Assembly (NCBI GenBank): GCA_017994815.1
Contig: JAGOJY010000023.1
Coordinates: 1-64,000, forward strand
Reading direction: 5' to 3'
DNA length: 64,000 nucleotides
Origin: Acidobacteriota bacterium
GTDB taxonomy: Bacteria; Acidobacteriota; Polarisedimenticolia; J045
The notes beneath the pieces were generated by a model. The model did not search any database. It had not been told where the DNA came from and saw nothing but the letters and a program-made list of their open reading frames with translations. Numbering within the stretch: the stretch's first letter is position 1; every line of letters begins with the position of its first letter. Positions 31,515 to 39,996 of the stretch are shown piece after piece. Both the position numbers and the translations under genes were made by a program.

Positions 31515-32690
31515 ATGCCGCCCACCACCCGCCGGGTGCTGCTCGCGCTGCTCGCGCTGCACGGCGGGGCCGCGCTGGCCGCGCTGCCGCCGCCGGCCCC
31601 GGGCGTCCCGCCCGCGTTCCAGGACAACGGGCCGCCGTTGCCGGCGGTCCGCGTCGCGGTCCTGCCGGTGCGGAACATCAGCGGGCAGGTGACCGCGCCG
31701 GTGCGCGAGCTGCAGGCCGCGCTGGAGCAGGCGCTCGCCGCCCGCGGCATCCCGCTCCTCGAGCGTCCCGTGCTCGACGACGTCATGGCGCGCCTGCGGG
31801 TGCGCTACGTCGGCGGCGTCGACCGCGAGACCGCGCTCGGCTTCTGGACCGAGGCCACGACCAACGCGGTGCTCGTCACCACGCTCGACCTCTACGAGCC
31901 GGCCGACCCGCCGCAGGTCGGCCTGCACGCCCGGCTGGCCGCCGTGGACGGCGAGGAACTGCGCCTGTTGTGGGCCGACTCCTGGACCGGCGCGGGTGAC
32001 GACCACCCGGGCCTGTTGGACATGCGGCTGGTCCACGACCCGGCGCTGCTCGTCGCGCGCGCGGTGGAGCAGCTGGCCGACGGCCTCGCCGCGTTTCTCC
32101 ACGGCGAACGCCCCGCGGCCCCCGCGCCGCGCGCCCCGGGGTTCCGCGAGCGCTTCGCGCCGCGCAGCCTGCACGTCCAGGAGCGCGGCGGCGCCGCGGC
32201 ACCGGAGGTGCGCCGCGTCGCGGTCCTGCCCCCGGTGAACGAGAGCGGGCGGCGCGACGCCGGCGAGATCGTGCAGCTGCAACTGGTGCGGGAACTGGTC
32301 CGGATGGGCGGGGTCGATGTGATCGAGCCGGGGCAGGTACGGCGGATGCTCCTCGACACGCGGACGATCGCGGAGGGGGGCGGGGTCTCGCTGACCCAGA
32401 CGGAACTGGTCCACGACATCCTGGGCGTGGACATGGTGATCGCGGGCCGCGTCTCGGAATACCAGCAGGCGGCTCCCGGCGGCGTGCCGGCAGTCGAGTT
32501 CACGGTCTACGGCATCGACTCGCGCCTGCGGCAGGTGACCTGGATGGCGCGCTCGCACGGCTCCGGCCGGCCGCGGCTCGGCTTCTTCGGCTCCGGGGAG
32601 GTGCGCTCGGTCCACGCGCTCGCCGCCGAGTTGGCGCGGGGGCTGGTCGCCGCGCTCGTCCGGCGGCACGCGCTGGGCGCCGGCGGCTGA
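31515..32690 (+). CDS. Exported protein with two CsgG/TolB-N-like domains
   Basis: The 391-residue protein has a signal peptide (LLALLALHGGAALAA) and two related alpha/beta domains. The first carries RVAVLPVRNISGQVTAPV and VLVTTLDLYEPADPPQVG; the second carries RRVAVLPPVNESGRRDAGEI, GVDVIEPGQVRRML and DMVIAGRVSEYQQ. It looks like an internal duplication of the domain in the preceding lipoprotein, with which it is probably co-transcribed (11-base gap). No lipobox is visible, so it may be periplasmic. The function is inferred as envelope assembly for the cytochrome locus. Confidence 0.68.
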   Translation: MPPTTRRVLLALLALHGGAALAALPPPAPGVPPAFQDNGPPLPAVRVAVLPVRNISGQVTAPVRELQAALEQALAARGIPLLERPVLDDVMARLRVRYVGGVDRETALGFWTEATTNAVLVTTLDLYEPADPPQVGLHARLAAVDGEELRLLWADSWTGAGDDHPGLLDMRLVHDPALLVARAVEQLADGLAAFLHGERPAAPAPRAPGFRERFAPRSLHVQERGGAAAPEVRRVAVLPPVNESGRRDAGEIVQLQLVRELVRMGGVDVIEPGQVRRMLLDTRTIAEGGGVSLTQTELVHDILGVDMVIAGRVSEYQQAAPGGVPAVEFTVYGIDSRLRQVTWMARSHGSGRPRLGFFGSGEVRSVHALAAELARGLVAALVRRHALGAGG

Positions 32691-32769
32691 CCCGATCGTT
32701 AGCCGGCCCCGGGACGCCCGGCTATATTGCCCGGACCCGCGGGAGCCCGGCCCCCGCGCAAGGGGACGC

Positions 32770-34461
32770 ATGAGACCGATACGCCCGCACCGGCCCGTCA
32801 CGCTCCTGTTCGCCTGCCTGACGCTCCTCGCGCCCGCGCTGGCCGCCGACCTCCCGGTCATCGACGGCGAGAAGTCGGTCGCGTCGGTCAACGGCGAACC
32901 GATCACGCTCGACAGCGTCGAGCGCGAGATCGCGCGGCTGCACGCCGGCCACCTCGCCGGCGAGCGCTCGGGCCAGAAGCAGGACCCGAGCGCGCTGCTC
33001 GAGCGGATGATCACCTCCAAGCTCATCGCGCAGGAGGCGCGCAACATCGGCCTCGACGAGCTGGCGGACAGCCGCGCGGAGTTCCAGCGGCTCGAGCTGG
33101 AAACGCTGCGCGACGTCTTCGTGCGCCGCGTTCTCGCCGACGTCAAGGAGCCCGACCCGGCGCAGGTCGAGCGGATCTACAAAAACAGCGTGCGCGAGTT
33201 CCGCGTGGCCTCGGTGATGCTGGCCAGCGAGGCCGACGCGAAGGACGCCGCGGCCAAGGCCAGGTCGGGGGCCGATTTCGACAAGCTGGTCCAGACGTTG
33301 GCGATCACGAAGAACGCCCAGCGCGGCGACGCGCGGCAGTTCCTCAAATCCGCCGAACTGCTGCCGCAGGTGCGGCAGGCGCTGGAGAAGATGAAGCCGG
33401 GCGAGGTCAGCCCGCCGATCGCCTCCGGCAAGTCGTGGGTCTTGTTCCAGCTGCTCGAGCTGCGCTACCCCGAGAACGCCGGGGCGCGGGCCGAGGCGCG
33501 GGAGACCGCGCTGCAGGAGAAGCGCGCGCGGGTGCTGGAGAAGTTCGTCGCCGAGCTCGTGGCGAAGAACGCGACGGTCGACGCGAAAAGGGTCGAAGCG
33601 CTCGACTTCGAGGCGCCGGGCGCGTTCGAGAAGCTGGCGCGCGACACGCGCCCCGTGGCGCAGGTCAAGGGCGACAAGCCGGTGACCGTCGCCGACCTCG
33701 CCGCGGGGATGCAGCAGCGCTTCTTCCACGGCGTGGACAAGGCGGTCACGGCCAAGCGCATCAACCGCGAGAAGCGCGCCGTGCTCGACGACGTCTTGAA
33801 CCGCCGCATCGTCGTCGCCGAGGCGCGGCGCCGCGGGATCCAGGACGCGCCGGAGTACGGGCGGGCCCTGGCGTGGAAGAAGGAGGCGTACCTGTTCGGC
33901 ACGTTCGTCGCCCGCGTGATCCAGCCCGAGGTCCGGGTGCAGGAGCAGGACCTGAAGTCGTACCTCGCGGCGCACAAGGACGAGTACACCGCGCCGGAGA
34001 TGGTGCGCGTGGACGCGATCGCCTTCGCGGCGCGCCGCGACGCCGAGGCGACGCTGGAGAAGCTGCGCCGGGGCGCGGACTTCAACTGGCTCAAGGGGAA
34101 CGCCGCCGGGCAGGTCACCGCGGACAAAACAGTCCCGCTGCCCGAGGGGCTGGTGGTGCTGGACTCGCTGCCGGCCGGCATGCGCACGGCGCTGGCCGGC
34201 GCGCGGGCCGGCGACACCCGGTTCTACGGCGAGGGGCAGGGCCCGTTCTACGTGCTGCGGGTTTCGGGGCACCAGGACCCGAAGCCGCTGCCGCTCGACG
34301 CCGTGCGCGAGGCGGTCGGCCGCCGCGTCATCGACGAGAAGATCGCCCGCGCCGTGGGCGATTGGGGCGCGAAGCTGCGCAAGGCCTCCGAGGTCAAGGT
34401 GTACGCCACCGGCGAGCGCCTGACCCGGCTCGTCATGAAGGACCTCGCACCCCCGAAGTGA
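32770..34461 (+). CDS. Periplasmic parvulin-type peptidyl-prolyl isomerase (SurA/PpiC-like)
   Basis: The 563-residue protein has a signal peptide (LFACLTLLAPALAA), a SurA-N-like chaperone region (VNGEPITLDSVEREIARL, LLERMITSKLIAQEARNIGL) and a parvulin-like segment (FRVASVMLASEADAKDAAAK, GADFDKLV, LPQVRQALEKMKPGEVSPPI). A second, more diverged copy of the same plan follows from about residue 300 (VNRRIVVAEARRRGI as DVLNRRIVV, then VRVDAIAFAARRDAEATLEKL). Prolyl isomerases also accompany omcS- and omcE-type loci in Geobacter. It probably helps fold or haem-load the large cytochromes encoded next. Confidence 0.82.
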   Translation: MRPIRPHRPVTLLFACLTLLAPALAADLPVIDGEKSVASVNGEPITLDSVEREIARLHAGHLAGERSGQKQDPSALLERMITSKLIAQEARNIGLDELADSRAEFQRLELETLRDVFVRRVLADVKEPDPAQVERIYKNSVREFRVASVMLASEADAKDAAAKARSGADFDKLVQTLAITKNAQRGDARQFLKSAELLPQVRQALEKMKPGEVSPPIASGKSWVLFQLLELRYPENAGARAEARETALQEKRARVLEKFVAELVAKNATVDAKRVEALDFEAPGAFEKLARDTRPVAQVKGDKPVTVADLAAGMQQRFFHGVDKAVTAKRINREKRAVLDDVLNRRIVVAEARRRGIQDAPEYGRALAWKKEAYLFGTFVARVIQPEVRVQEQDLKSYLAAHKDEYTAPEMVRVDAIAFAARRDAEATLEKLRRGADFNWLKGNAAGQVTADKTVPLPEGLVVLDSLPAGMRTALAGARAGDTRFYGEGQGPFYVLRVSGHQDPKPLPLDAVREAVGRRVIDEKIARAVGDWGAKLRKASEVKVYATGERLTRLVMKDLAPPK

Positions 34462-34662
34462 GCGCCGGTTTCCCCCGGCCGCGAAGCGGTCGGTCGGCGT
34501 GTGCCCGGCGGACTAACTTGGAGTTAGGCGAACGGAACCGGATAAACACCGCACCTTCAGCAATTTGTGGCAAACGGGACTAAACGCCGGTGGCCCCGTG
34601 ATATGCTTCGCGACACTTACAAGCTGTCTATTCGCATCTTTCGACAAGGAGCACCCTGCGCC
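34462..34662 (+). other. Leader region of the 26-haem cytochrome gene
   Basis: These 201 bases are less GC-rich than the surroundings, as expected for a promoter region. CTAACT-TGG-AGTTAG (34513-34527) is a perfect inverted repeat that could be an operator half-site pair or a small hairpin. No complete -35/-10 pair is convincing. AAGGAG at 34646-34651 is the ribosome-binding site. Confidence 0.4.
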
Positions 34663-36624
34663 ATGGCCGGCAGAACATCGGGTTCCACGGTCGCGCTCCT
34701 CGCGGGTCTCGCCGCGCTCGTGGCGGTCCTCGCCCCGGCTCCCGCCGCGGCGGCCCCGCGCAAGTTCGAGAAGAAATCGTGCCTGGACTGCCACAAGCAG
34801 TTCGCGCAGACCTACCTGCCGCTGAAGAGCCTGCACCCGGGCGTCCGCGAGGGCCGCTGCGAGGACTGCCACCTGCGGCACGGGCTGGTTCCCAAGCTGC
34901 TGTTGAAAGAGCAGGGGAACAGGCTCTGCGTGTCGTGCCACGCCGCGGGCAAGCTCGGCCTCGACCGCGCGCACGTGCACCAGCCGCTCCAGAACGGCCG
35001 CTGCACCTCGTGCCACGACCCGCACGGGTCGAACGGCACGCACCTGATGAAATCCGACGGCGCGGCCAACTGCTACACCTGCCACGACCGCAAGCGCTTC
35101 GAGGGTCCGAACGTGCACGCGGTCCTGGCCAAGGACGGTTGCCGGGGCTGCCACGACCCGCACAGCTCGGACCACGCCGACCTGTTGACCAAGGCCCCCG
35201 CGGCGCTTTGCGCGGGTTGCCACGACCCGGCGCGGGACGAGTTCCGCCAGGCGCACGAGGGCTACCCGGTGCAGGCCGCCTCCTGCACGCAGTGCCACGA
35301 CCCGCACGCGGCGGTGCAGAAGGGGCTGCTCAAGACCAGCGTCCACGAGGTCGTCGGCTCGTGCAGCACCTGCCACGCCGATCCCGCTTCGGACAAGCCG
35401 TTCGCGCTGACGGCCGACGTCGCGGAACTGTGCGCGAACTGCCACGACCGCGACGAGCTCGCCGCGGGCGGGACGGTCGCCCACGCGCCGTTCGCCGGCG
35501 GGATGTGCGTCACGTGCCACGATCCGCACGCCTCGCGTGCGCCGGGGCTCCTGGTCCGCGAGGGCAACGCGCTGTGCGCCGACTGCCACGCGGAGCAGTC
35601 GCGGGACTTCGCCGTGCCGCACGCCGCGACCTCCGCCCCGCGCGGCTGTCTGTCGTGCCACGCCCCGCACGCGGCGAAGCATGCGCGGCTCTTGCTCAAG
35701 ACGGACGCCGCGCTGTGCGCGGACTGCCACGCCGGGGTGACCTCCGCCAAGCCGAAAGTGGCCCACGCGCCGTTCGAAAAGGGCCAGTGCACCGCGTGCC
35801 ACGAACCGCACGGTTCCGAGGTCGCGGGACTGATGAAGGAGCGCGAGGACCGGGTCTGCTTCGGCTGCCACGGCGACGCCGAGGCGGCCTACGCGAAGAG
35901 CAACGTGCACCAGCCGGTGCGGGCCGGACAGTGTTCGGGCTGCCACGGGCCGCACGGCGCCGAGAACAAGAACCTGCTCGCGCGGCAAGGCGCCGAGCTG
36001 TGCTCCGCCTGCCACGGCGAGATGATGAAGGTCGCCGGCGGCGCCGTCGTGCACCCGCCGTTCGGCGACGGCGACTGCCTTTTGTGCCACGACGCGCACG
36101 CGGCGAACGGGAAGGGCATGTTGACCGCCGGGCAGTCGGACGTCTGCGGGTCGTGCCACTCCGACGTCGGCGACCAGCTCGCGGGTGCGAGGAGCCGCCA
36201 CGAGCCGGTCGCGGCGGGGGACTGCAGCGGCTGCCACGGCCCGCACCAGGCGCGGCTGCCGAAGCTGATGCTGGCCGCCGGGCCGGACCTGTGCACCGCC
36301 TGCCACAAGGACATCGGCGAGTCGATGAAGACGGACACGGTGCACTCGCCGGCGGCGCGCGACTGCCTGCGCTGCCACGTCCCGCACGCGGGCGGGCAGC
36401 CGGCGCTGCTGGTCCGGGCGCAGCAGCCGCTGTGCGCCGAGTGCCACGAGGGCGACGACGCGGCGTTCCGCGACGCGCACCTCGCGATCGACCCGCGCGT
36501 GATGAACTGCGTGGGCTGCCACGCGCCGCACACGTCGCAGGACCCGCACCTGTTCCAGCCGACGGCCCACGCGCCGTTCGTCGGCGGGGCGTGCGACGAG
36601 TGCCACGTCGTCGAGAAGCGGTGA
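34663..36624 (+). CDS. 26-haem c-type cytochrome
   Basis: I count 26 CxxCH motifs in this 653-residue exported protein (signal peptide through APAPAAAA), one haem per roughly 24 residues. Most come in pairs: a CxxCHDPH-type motif and a second CxxCH about 20-25 residues on, separated by HxPxxxGxC segments such as HAPFAGGMC and HQPVRAGQC. The paired repeat is that of the doubled-CXXCH family and supplies many distal His ligands. A long, thin haem wire spanning periplasm or outer membrane is inferred. I chose the ATG at 34663 because AAGGAG precedes it and a clean signal peptide follows; the upstream in-frame ATG at 34567 adds a charged, non-conserved stretch. It is followed after ten bases by a 16-haem relative. 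Confidence 0.92.
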   Translation: MAGRTSGSTVALLAGLAALVAVLAPAPAAAAPRKFEKKSCLDCHKQFAQTYLPLKSLHPGVREGRCEDCHLRHGLVPKLLLKEQGNRLCVSCHAAGKLGLDRAHVHQPLQNGRCTSCHDPHGSNGTHLMKSDGAANCYTCHDRKRFEGPNVHAVLAKDGCRGCHDPHSSDHADLLTKAPAALCAGCHDPARDEFRQAHEGYPVQAASCTQCHDPHAAVQKGLLKTSVHEVVGSCSTCHADPASDKPFALTADVAELCANCHDRDELAAGGTVAHAPFAGGMCVTCHDPHASRAPGLLVREGNALCADCHAEQSRDFAVPHAATSAPRGCLSCHAPHAAKHARLLLKTDAALCADCHAGVTSAKPKVAHAPFEKGQCTACHEPHGSEVAGLMKEREDRVCFGCHGDAEAAYAKSNVHQPVRAGQCSGCHGPHGAENKNLLARQGAELCSACHGEMMKVAGGAVVHPPFGDGDCLLCHDAHAANGKGMLTAGQSDVCGSCHSDVGDQLAGARSRHEPVAAGDCSGCHGPHQARLPKLMLAAGPDLCTACHKDIGESMKTDTVHSPAARDCLRCHVPHAGGQPALLVRAQQPLCAECHEGDDAAFRDAHLAIDPRVMNCVGCHAPHTSQDPHLFQPTAHAPFVGGACDECHVVEKR

Positions 36625-36634
36625 GGGACGGACG

Positions 36635-37894
36635 ATGAAACGGCGATGGGTCGCCTTGCTGCTGCTGATCGTGCCGCTCGCGGCGGCGCTGGCCGCGCCG
36701 GACGATGCGGCGAAGTTCAAGCTGAAGCCGGGGGCCAAGGGCCGAGCCTGCCTCGGCTGCCACCCCGATTTCGCGGACACGCTCGGCCTGCCGTTCGTCC
36801 ACACCCCGGTCAAGAACGGCGACTGCGCCGACTGCCACAACCCGCACGCCTCGCGCCACGGCAAGCTCCTCGCGGCGAGCCCGAACGCGATCTGCGTCAC
36901 GTGCCACGCCGGGATCGCGCCGCAGGGTGCGCGCAGCGTGCACCACGACGTGGTCGAGGGGAACTGCGTGAAGTGCCACGACCCGCACGCCTCGAAGAAC
37001 CGCGGCGTGCTGCGCGAGGCCGGCAACACGCTGTGCATCGGTTGCCACAAGGAGCTGGGCGAAAAGCGCGCCTTTGCCCACGCTCCGGTCGCGAAGTCGT
37101 GCCTGGGCTGCCACGACCCGCACGCGGGCAAGACCACGCCCAGCCTGCTCGTGCGCGAGGTGCCGGCGCTGTGCACGGGATGCCACAAGCCCGACGTGCC
37201 GGCGTTCCGCAAGGCGCACCTGGACTATCCGGTCGGCGGCGCCGACTGCGGCTCGTGCCACGACCCGCACGGCTCGAGCCAGCCCGGCATCCTGTGGGCC
37301 AGCGTCCACGGCCCGGTGCGCAACCGGATGTGCGCGCAGTGCCACGCGCCGGCCTCGTCGCCGGAGCCGCTGAAGGTCAAGGCCGGCGGCATCGCGGGCT
37401 GCAAGGGGTGTCACGCGCAGATGATCGACGCGGCATTCGCGCTGCCGCGCCTGCACGGCCCGGTGGCCGACCGCACCGCCTGCCTGAACTGCCACCGCCC
37501 GCACGCCGCGCGGGCGGCCAAGCTCCTGCGCAACCAGGAGGGGCGCCTGTGCGGGGAGTGCCACGCCGCCGTCGTGCAGCGCGCGGTCTCGGCGCCGGTC
37601 AAGCACCCGCCGGTCGCGGAGGGGAACTGCTCGGCCTGCCACGAGCCGCATGCCTCGCAGACGGTGTTCCTGCTGTCGGGAGACAACCCGACCGCGGGCT
37701 GCTCGGACTGCCACGACTGGAGCAAGCACCAGATGCACCCGGTCGGCCCGCAGGTGATCGACCCGCGCAACCCCAGCCTGCCGGTCGACTGCCTGTCGTG
37801 CCACCGCTCGCACGACGCTTCGTTCAAGTTCCTCGCGCACTGGGACACCAAGCGCGAACTCTGCGTGCAGTGCCACGCGGACATGGGGAGATGA
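36635..37894 (+). CDS. 16-haem c-type cytochrome
   Basis: The 419-residue protein has a signal peptide (VALLLLIVPLAAALAA) and 16 CxxCH motifs, arranged in the same doubled-CXXCH repeat as the preceding 26-haem protein (for example DCADCHNPHAS, SCLGCHDPHAG, NCSACHEPHAS). The C-terminal part departs from the repeat with WSKHQMHPVGPQVIDPR before the last two motifs. It probably forms an electron chain with the 26-haem cytochrome in the periplasm. Its ATG has GAGGGA upstream, and its stop overlaps the NHL gene as ATGA. Confidence 0.92.
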   Translation: MKRRWVALLLLIVPLAAALAAPDDAAKFKLKPGAKGRACLGCHPDFADTLGLPFVHTPVKNGDCADCHNPHASRHGKLLAASPNAICVTCHAGIAPQGARSVHHDVVEGNCVKCHDPHASKNRGVLREAGNTLCIGCHKELGEKRAFAHAPVAKSCLGCHDPHAGKTTPSLLVREVPALCTGCHKPDVPAFRKAHLDYPVGGADCGSCHDPHGSSQPGILWASVHGPVRNRMCAQCHAPASSPEPLKVKAGGIAGCKGCHAQMIDAAFALPRLHGPVADRTACLNCHRPHAARAAKLLRNQEGRLCGECHAAVVQRAVSAPVKHPPVAEGNCSACHEPHASQTVFLLSGDNPTAGCSDCHDWSKHQMHPVGPQVIDPRNPSLPVDCLSCHRSHDASFKFLAHWDTKRELCVQCHADMGR

Positions 37895-38784
37895 CGGTGA
37901 GGCGCCTGGCGATCGTCGCGGGCGGAGCGCTGCTCTGGGCGGCGGGCGCGGTCCCCGCCGCGGAGGCGGTCCACTTCCGCACCGTGACCAGCCTGCACGC
38001 GGACGCGCAGAAGGCGGCGCTCTCGCGGCCGGAGGGGGTCGCGTTCCTCGGCCGGGAGGTGCTGGTCGTCGCCGACACCGGCAACGGGCGGCTGGTGCGC
38101 TACGCCGTCACGCCCGAGGGCATCGTCGCGCGCGGCGAGTCGCGGCTGGCCGAGCTGCCGTACCCGCAGCACCTCGCGCCCGGGCCGCGGGGCGAACTGT
38201 GGGTCCTCGACGGCCAGTTGCGGCGGATCGGGCGCGTGGGGCCGGACGGCGCGTTCCTCGGCTACGTCGCGCTGCCCGAGGGCGTCGTGCCGCGCGGGGT
38301 GTGCGCGGACCACGACGGGAAGGCGTGGGTGCTCGACCTCGCGGGCGGCCGGGTCGTGGTCGTCGACGGTGCGGGCAAGCTCGCGCGCGAGGTGGCGCTG
38401 CCGGCCGCGCGCGGCTCGTTCTACTCCGACATCGCGCTCGACGGGCGGGGCAACCTGTTCGTCCTCGACAGCGTCGGGCAGCGCGTCCTCGTGGCCCGCG
38501 GCGGCGCGGCGCGCGCCGAGCCGCTCGGTGGGTCCCTGGAGCAGGAGCTGGAGTTCGCGACCTCGATCGCCGTGGACGAGTCGGGACGGGTGTTCGTCGC
38601 CGACGAGGCCGGCGGGGGGATCGTGGTGCTCGGGCCGGACGGCTCGTTCCGCGGCCGGCACGGCACCGAGGGCTGGAAGGAAGGCTCGTTCCGGCAGCCG
38701 AGCGCGCTGGCTGTTTCCGGGTCTGCCGTGGCCGTGGCGGAGCGCGGCAACAACCGCGTCCAGCTGTTTGCCGTCGCCGATTAG
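37891..38784 (+). CDS. Exported NHL-repeat beta-propeller
   Basis: The 297-residue protein has a signal peptide (IVAGGALLWAAGAVPAAEA) and NHL repeats: LSRPEGVAFLGREVLVVADTG, YSDIALDGRGNLFVLDSVGQRV, TSIAVDESGRVFVADEAGGG and FRQPSALAVSGSAVAVAERG. It lacks haem motifs. It is translationally coupled to the 16-haem cytochrome and stands just upstream of the second OmcS-like gene, mirroring the propeller-OmcS pair at 24872-27227. The repeated pairing suggests that each filament-type cytochrome has its own propeller partner. Confidence 0.82.
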   Translation: MTVRRLAIVAGGALLWAAGAVPAAEAVHFRTVTSLHADAQKAALSRPEGVAFLGREVLVVADTGNGRLVRYAVTPEGIVARGESRLAELPYPQHLAPGPRGELWVLDGQLRRIGRVGPDGAFLGYVALPEGVVPRGVCADHDGKAWVLDLAGGRVVVVDGAGKLAREVALPAARGSFYSDIALDGRGNLFVLDSVGQRVLVARGGAARAEPLGGSLEQELEFATSIAVDESGRVFVADEAGGGIVVLGPDGSFRGRHGTEGWKEGSFRQPSALAVSGSAVAVAERGNNRVQLFAVAD

Positions 38785-38890
38785 CCGGTGAGCACGGAAC
38801 ACCACGCGACCGCGGCGCCGCGCCCCGGAACGGTCGCGGCCGCGACGAGCGGACCCCGGCGGCCCGAGGTGGTGCAGCGGCGGGCGGATT

Positions 38891-38906
38891 CCCTATACGT
38901 ATGGGG
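38891..38906. promoter_or_regulatory. Palindromic element upstream of the second OmcS-like gene
   Basis: CCCTATACGTATGGGG contains the perfect 8-base palindrome ATACGTAT flanked by CCC and GGG, 52 bases before the GTG start. It is an AT-rich island in a 173-base GC-rich gap and could be a repressor operator or part of a -10 region (TATACG). No riboswitch like the one at 25889 is present in this gap. Confidence 0.35.
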
Positions 38907-38957
38907 AGAAGACGTTTCGCGGGCGGGCCGACGCGGTCCCGCCAAGGAGGCCCCGTG

Positions 38958-39986
38958 GTGAGCCGATCGGCGCCGTGGATCGGACTGGTCGCGGTCGTCG
39001 CCGCGCTCGGTCCGGTGCAGGCGTTCCACTCCGGCGGGGTCGGCTCGTGCGGCGGCTGCCACGTCACGCACGCGGGGGCCGCGCCGGGCGGCCCGGCGCT
39101 GCTCAACGGCAGCAACCCCACCGACGTGTGCCTGCGCTGCCACGCCACGGCCAACGGCAACTCGTGGGGCGCGGACCCGGCGCTCCCCGGGCCGCAGTAC
39201 GGCGGCGGCGCGTTCGCGTTTCTGCTCGAGGACAACCTCAACGACGGTCCGGGCGGGGCCCAGCCCACGAACTGGATCCCGGGCGCCAAGGCCGGCCACA
39301 GCGTGATCTCGATCGAGCGCGGGACGCCGGCCGACATCGAGCACGTGACCGCGCCCGGTGGCACGTACGCCGCCGTGAGCCTGCACTGCACCTCGTGCCA
39401 CGACCCGCACGGCAAGTCCGGCAACTACCGGCTCCTGCGCGGCGCCGGGCCGGCGAGCGTCGCCGGCTACGCGTTCACGTTCACGCAGGCCGCCCCCGAC
39501 GCGAGCGGGATCCCGCTCGACGGCGCGCCCGAGTCGGACACGCACCACAACGCCTACCGTTCCGGCGTCAGCACCTGGTGCTCCAACTGCCACGGCGGCT
39601 ACCACGCGGAGGGCTCGGCGAGCTTCGTGCACCCCGTGGACCGGCCGCTCGGCGCGACCGAGATCGACACGTACAACCGCTACCGCGGGACCGGATACCT
39701 CGACGGGACCGGCGCCGACGCCTACGTCGCGCCCGTGCCGCTCGCGTTCCCGGGGAACAGCACCGGGTTCGCCGGCCCGGTGCCGGTGGACGCCCGCATC
39801 ACCTGCCTGACGTGCCACCGCGCGCACGCCTCCTCGGCGCCGGGGTCCCTGCGCTGGGACAACCGCATCGCGACGTGGGCCGAGGAGGGGCTCGCCTCGG
39901 GCTCGTACCGGATCCCGAACCCCTACGAGTCCACGGCCGGCCCGGGCCAGGGGCGGCTGTGCGAGAAGTGCCACGGCGCGCCGTGA
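38958..39986 (+). CDS. Six-haem c-type cytochrome, second OmcS-family paralogue
   Basis: The 342-residue protein has a signal peptide cleaved after VQA, again exposing FHSGGV next to the first haem motif. Six CxxCH motifs lie at 31-35, 58-62, 144-148, 208-212, 283-287 and 335-339. The residues around them match the first OmcS homologue: CTSCHDPHGK for the third, WCSNCH for the fourth, TCLTCHRAHAS for the fifth, and LCEKCH close to the C-terminus for the sixth. It is about 70 residues shorter, mainly in the segments between haems 3 and 6. I chose the second of two adjacent GTG codons because AAGGAGG then lies seven bases upstream. A second filament-forming cytochrome is a reasonable inference. 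Confidence 0.88.
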   Translation: MSRSAPWIGLVAVVAALGPVQAFHSGGVGSCGGCHVTHAGAAPGGPALLNGSNPTDVCLRCHATANGNSWGADPALPGPQYGGGAFAFLLEDNLNDGPGGAQPTNWIPGAKAGHSVISIERGTPADIEHVTAPGGTYAAVSLHCTSCHDPHGKSGNYRLLRGAGPASVAGYAFTFTQAAPDASGIPLDGAPESDTHHNAYRSGVSTWCSNCHGGYHAEGSASFVHPVDRPLGATEIDTYNRYRGTGYLDGTGADAYVAPVPLAFPGNSTGFAGPVPVDARITCLTCHRAHASSAPGSLRWDNRIATWAEEGLASGSYRIPNPYESTAGPGQGRLCEKCHGAP

Positions 39987-39996
39987 GCGCGCGGGT

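Noticed and set aside
34566..34600. A second GEMM-like riboswitch suggested by GTGGCAAACGGGAC before the 26-haem gene.
   Set aside because: The GNRA hairpin, the GACGCAAAG block and the closing stem are missing.
34513..37212. A long minus-strand frame rich in CGSWH repeats opposite the cytochromes.
   Set aside because: It is the antisense image of the CxxCH-DPH repeats, without a signal peptide or independent homology.
34747..37880. Many near-identical short repeats of the TGCCACGACCCGCAC type, resembling a repeat array or CRISPR.
   Set aside because: They are in frame and encode CHDPH parts of haem-binding motifs; spacing and spacers follow the protein repeat, not a CRISPR.
38785..38957. 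A riboswitch before the second OmcS-like gene.
   Set aside because: I see only GC-rich hairpins and the ATACGTAT palindrome; no GEMM landmarks.
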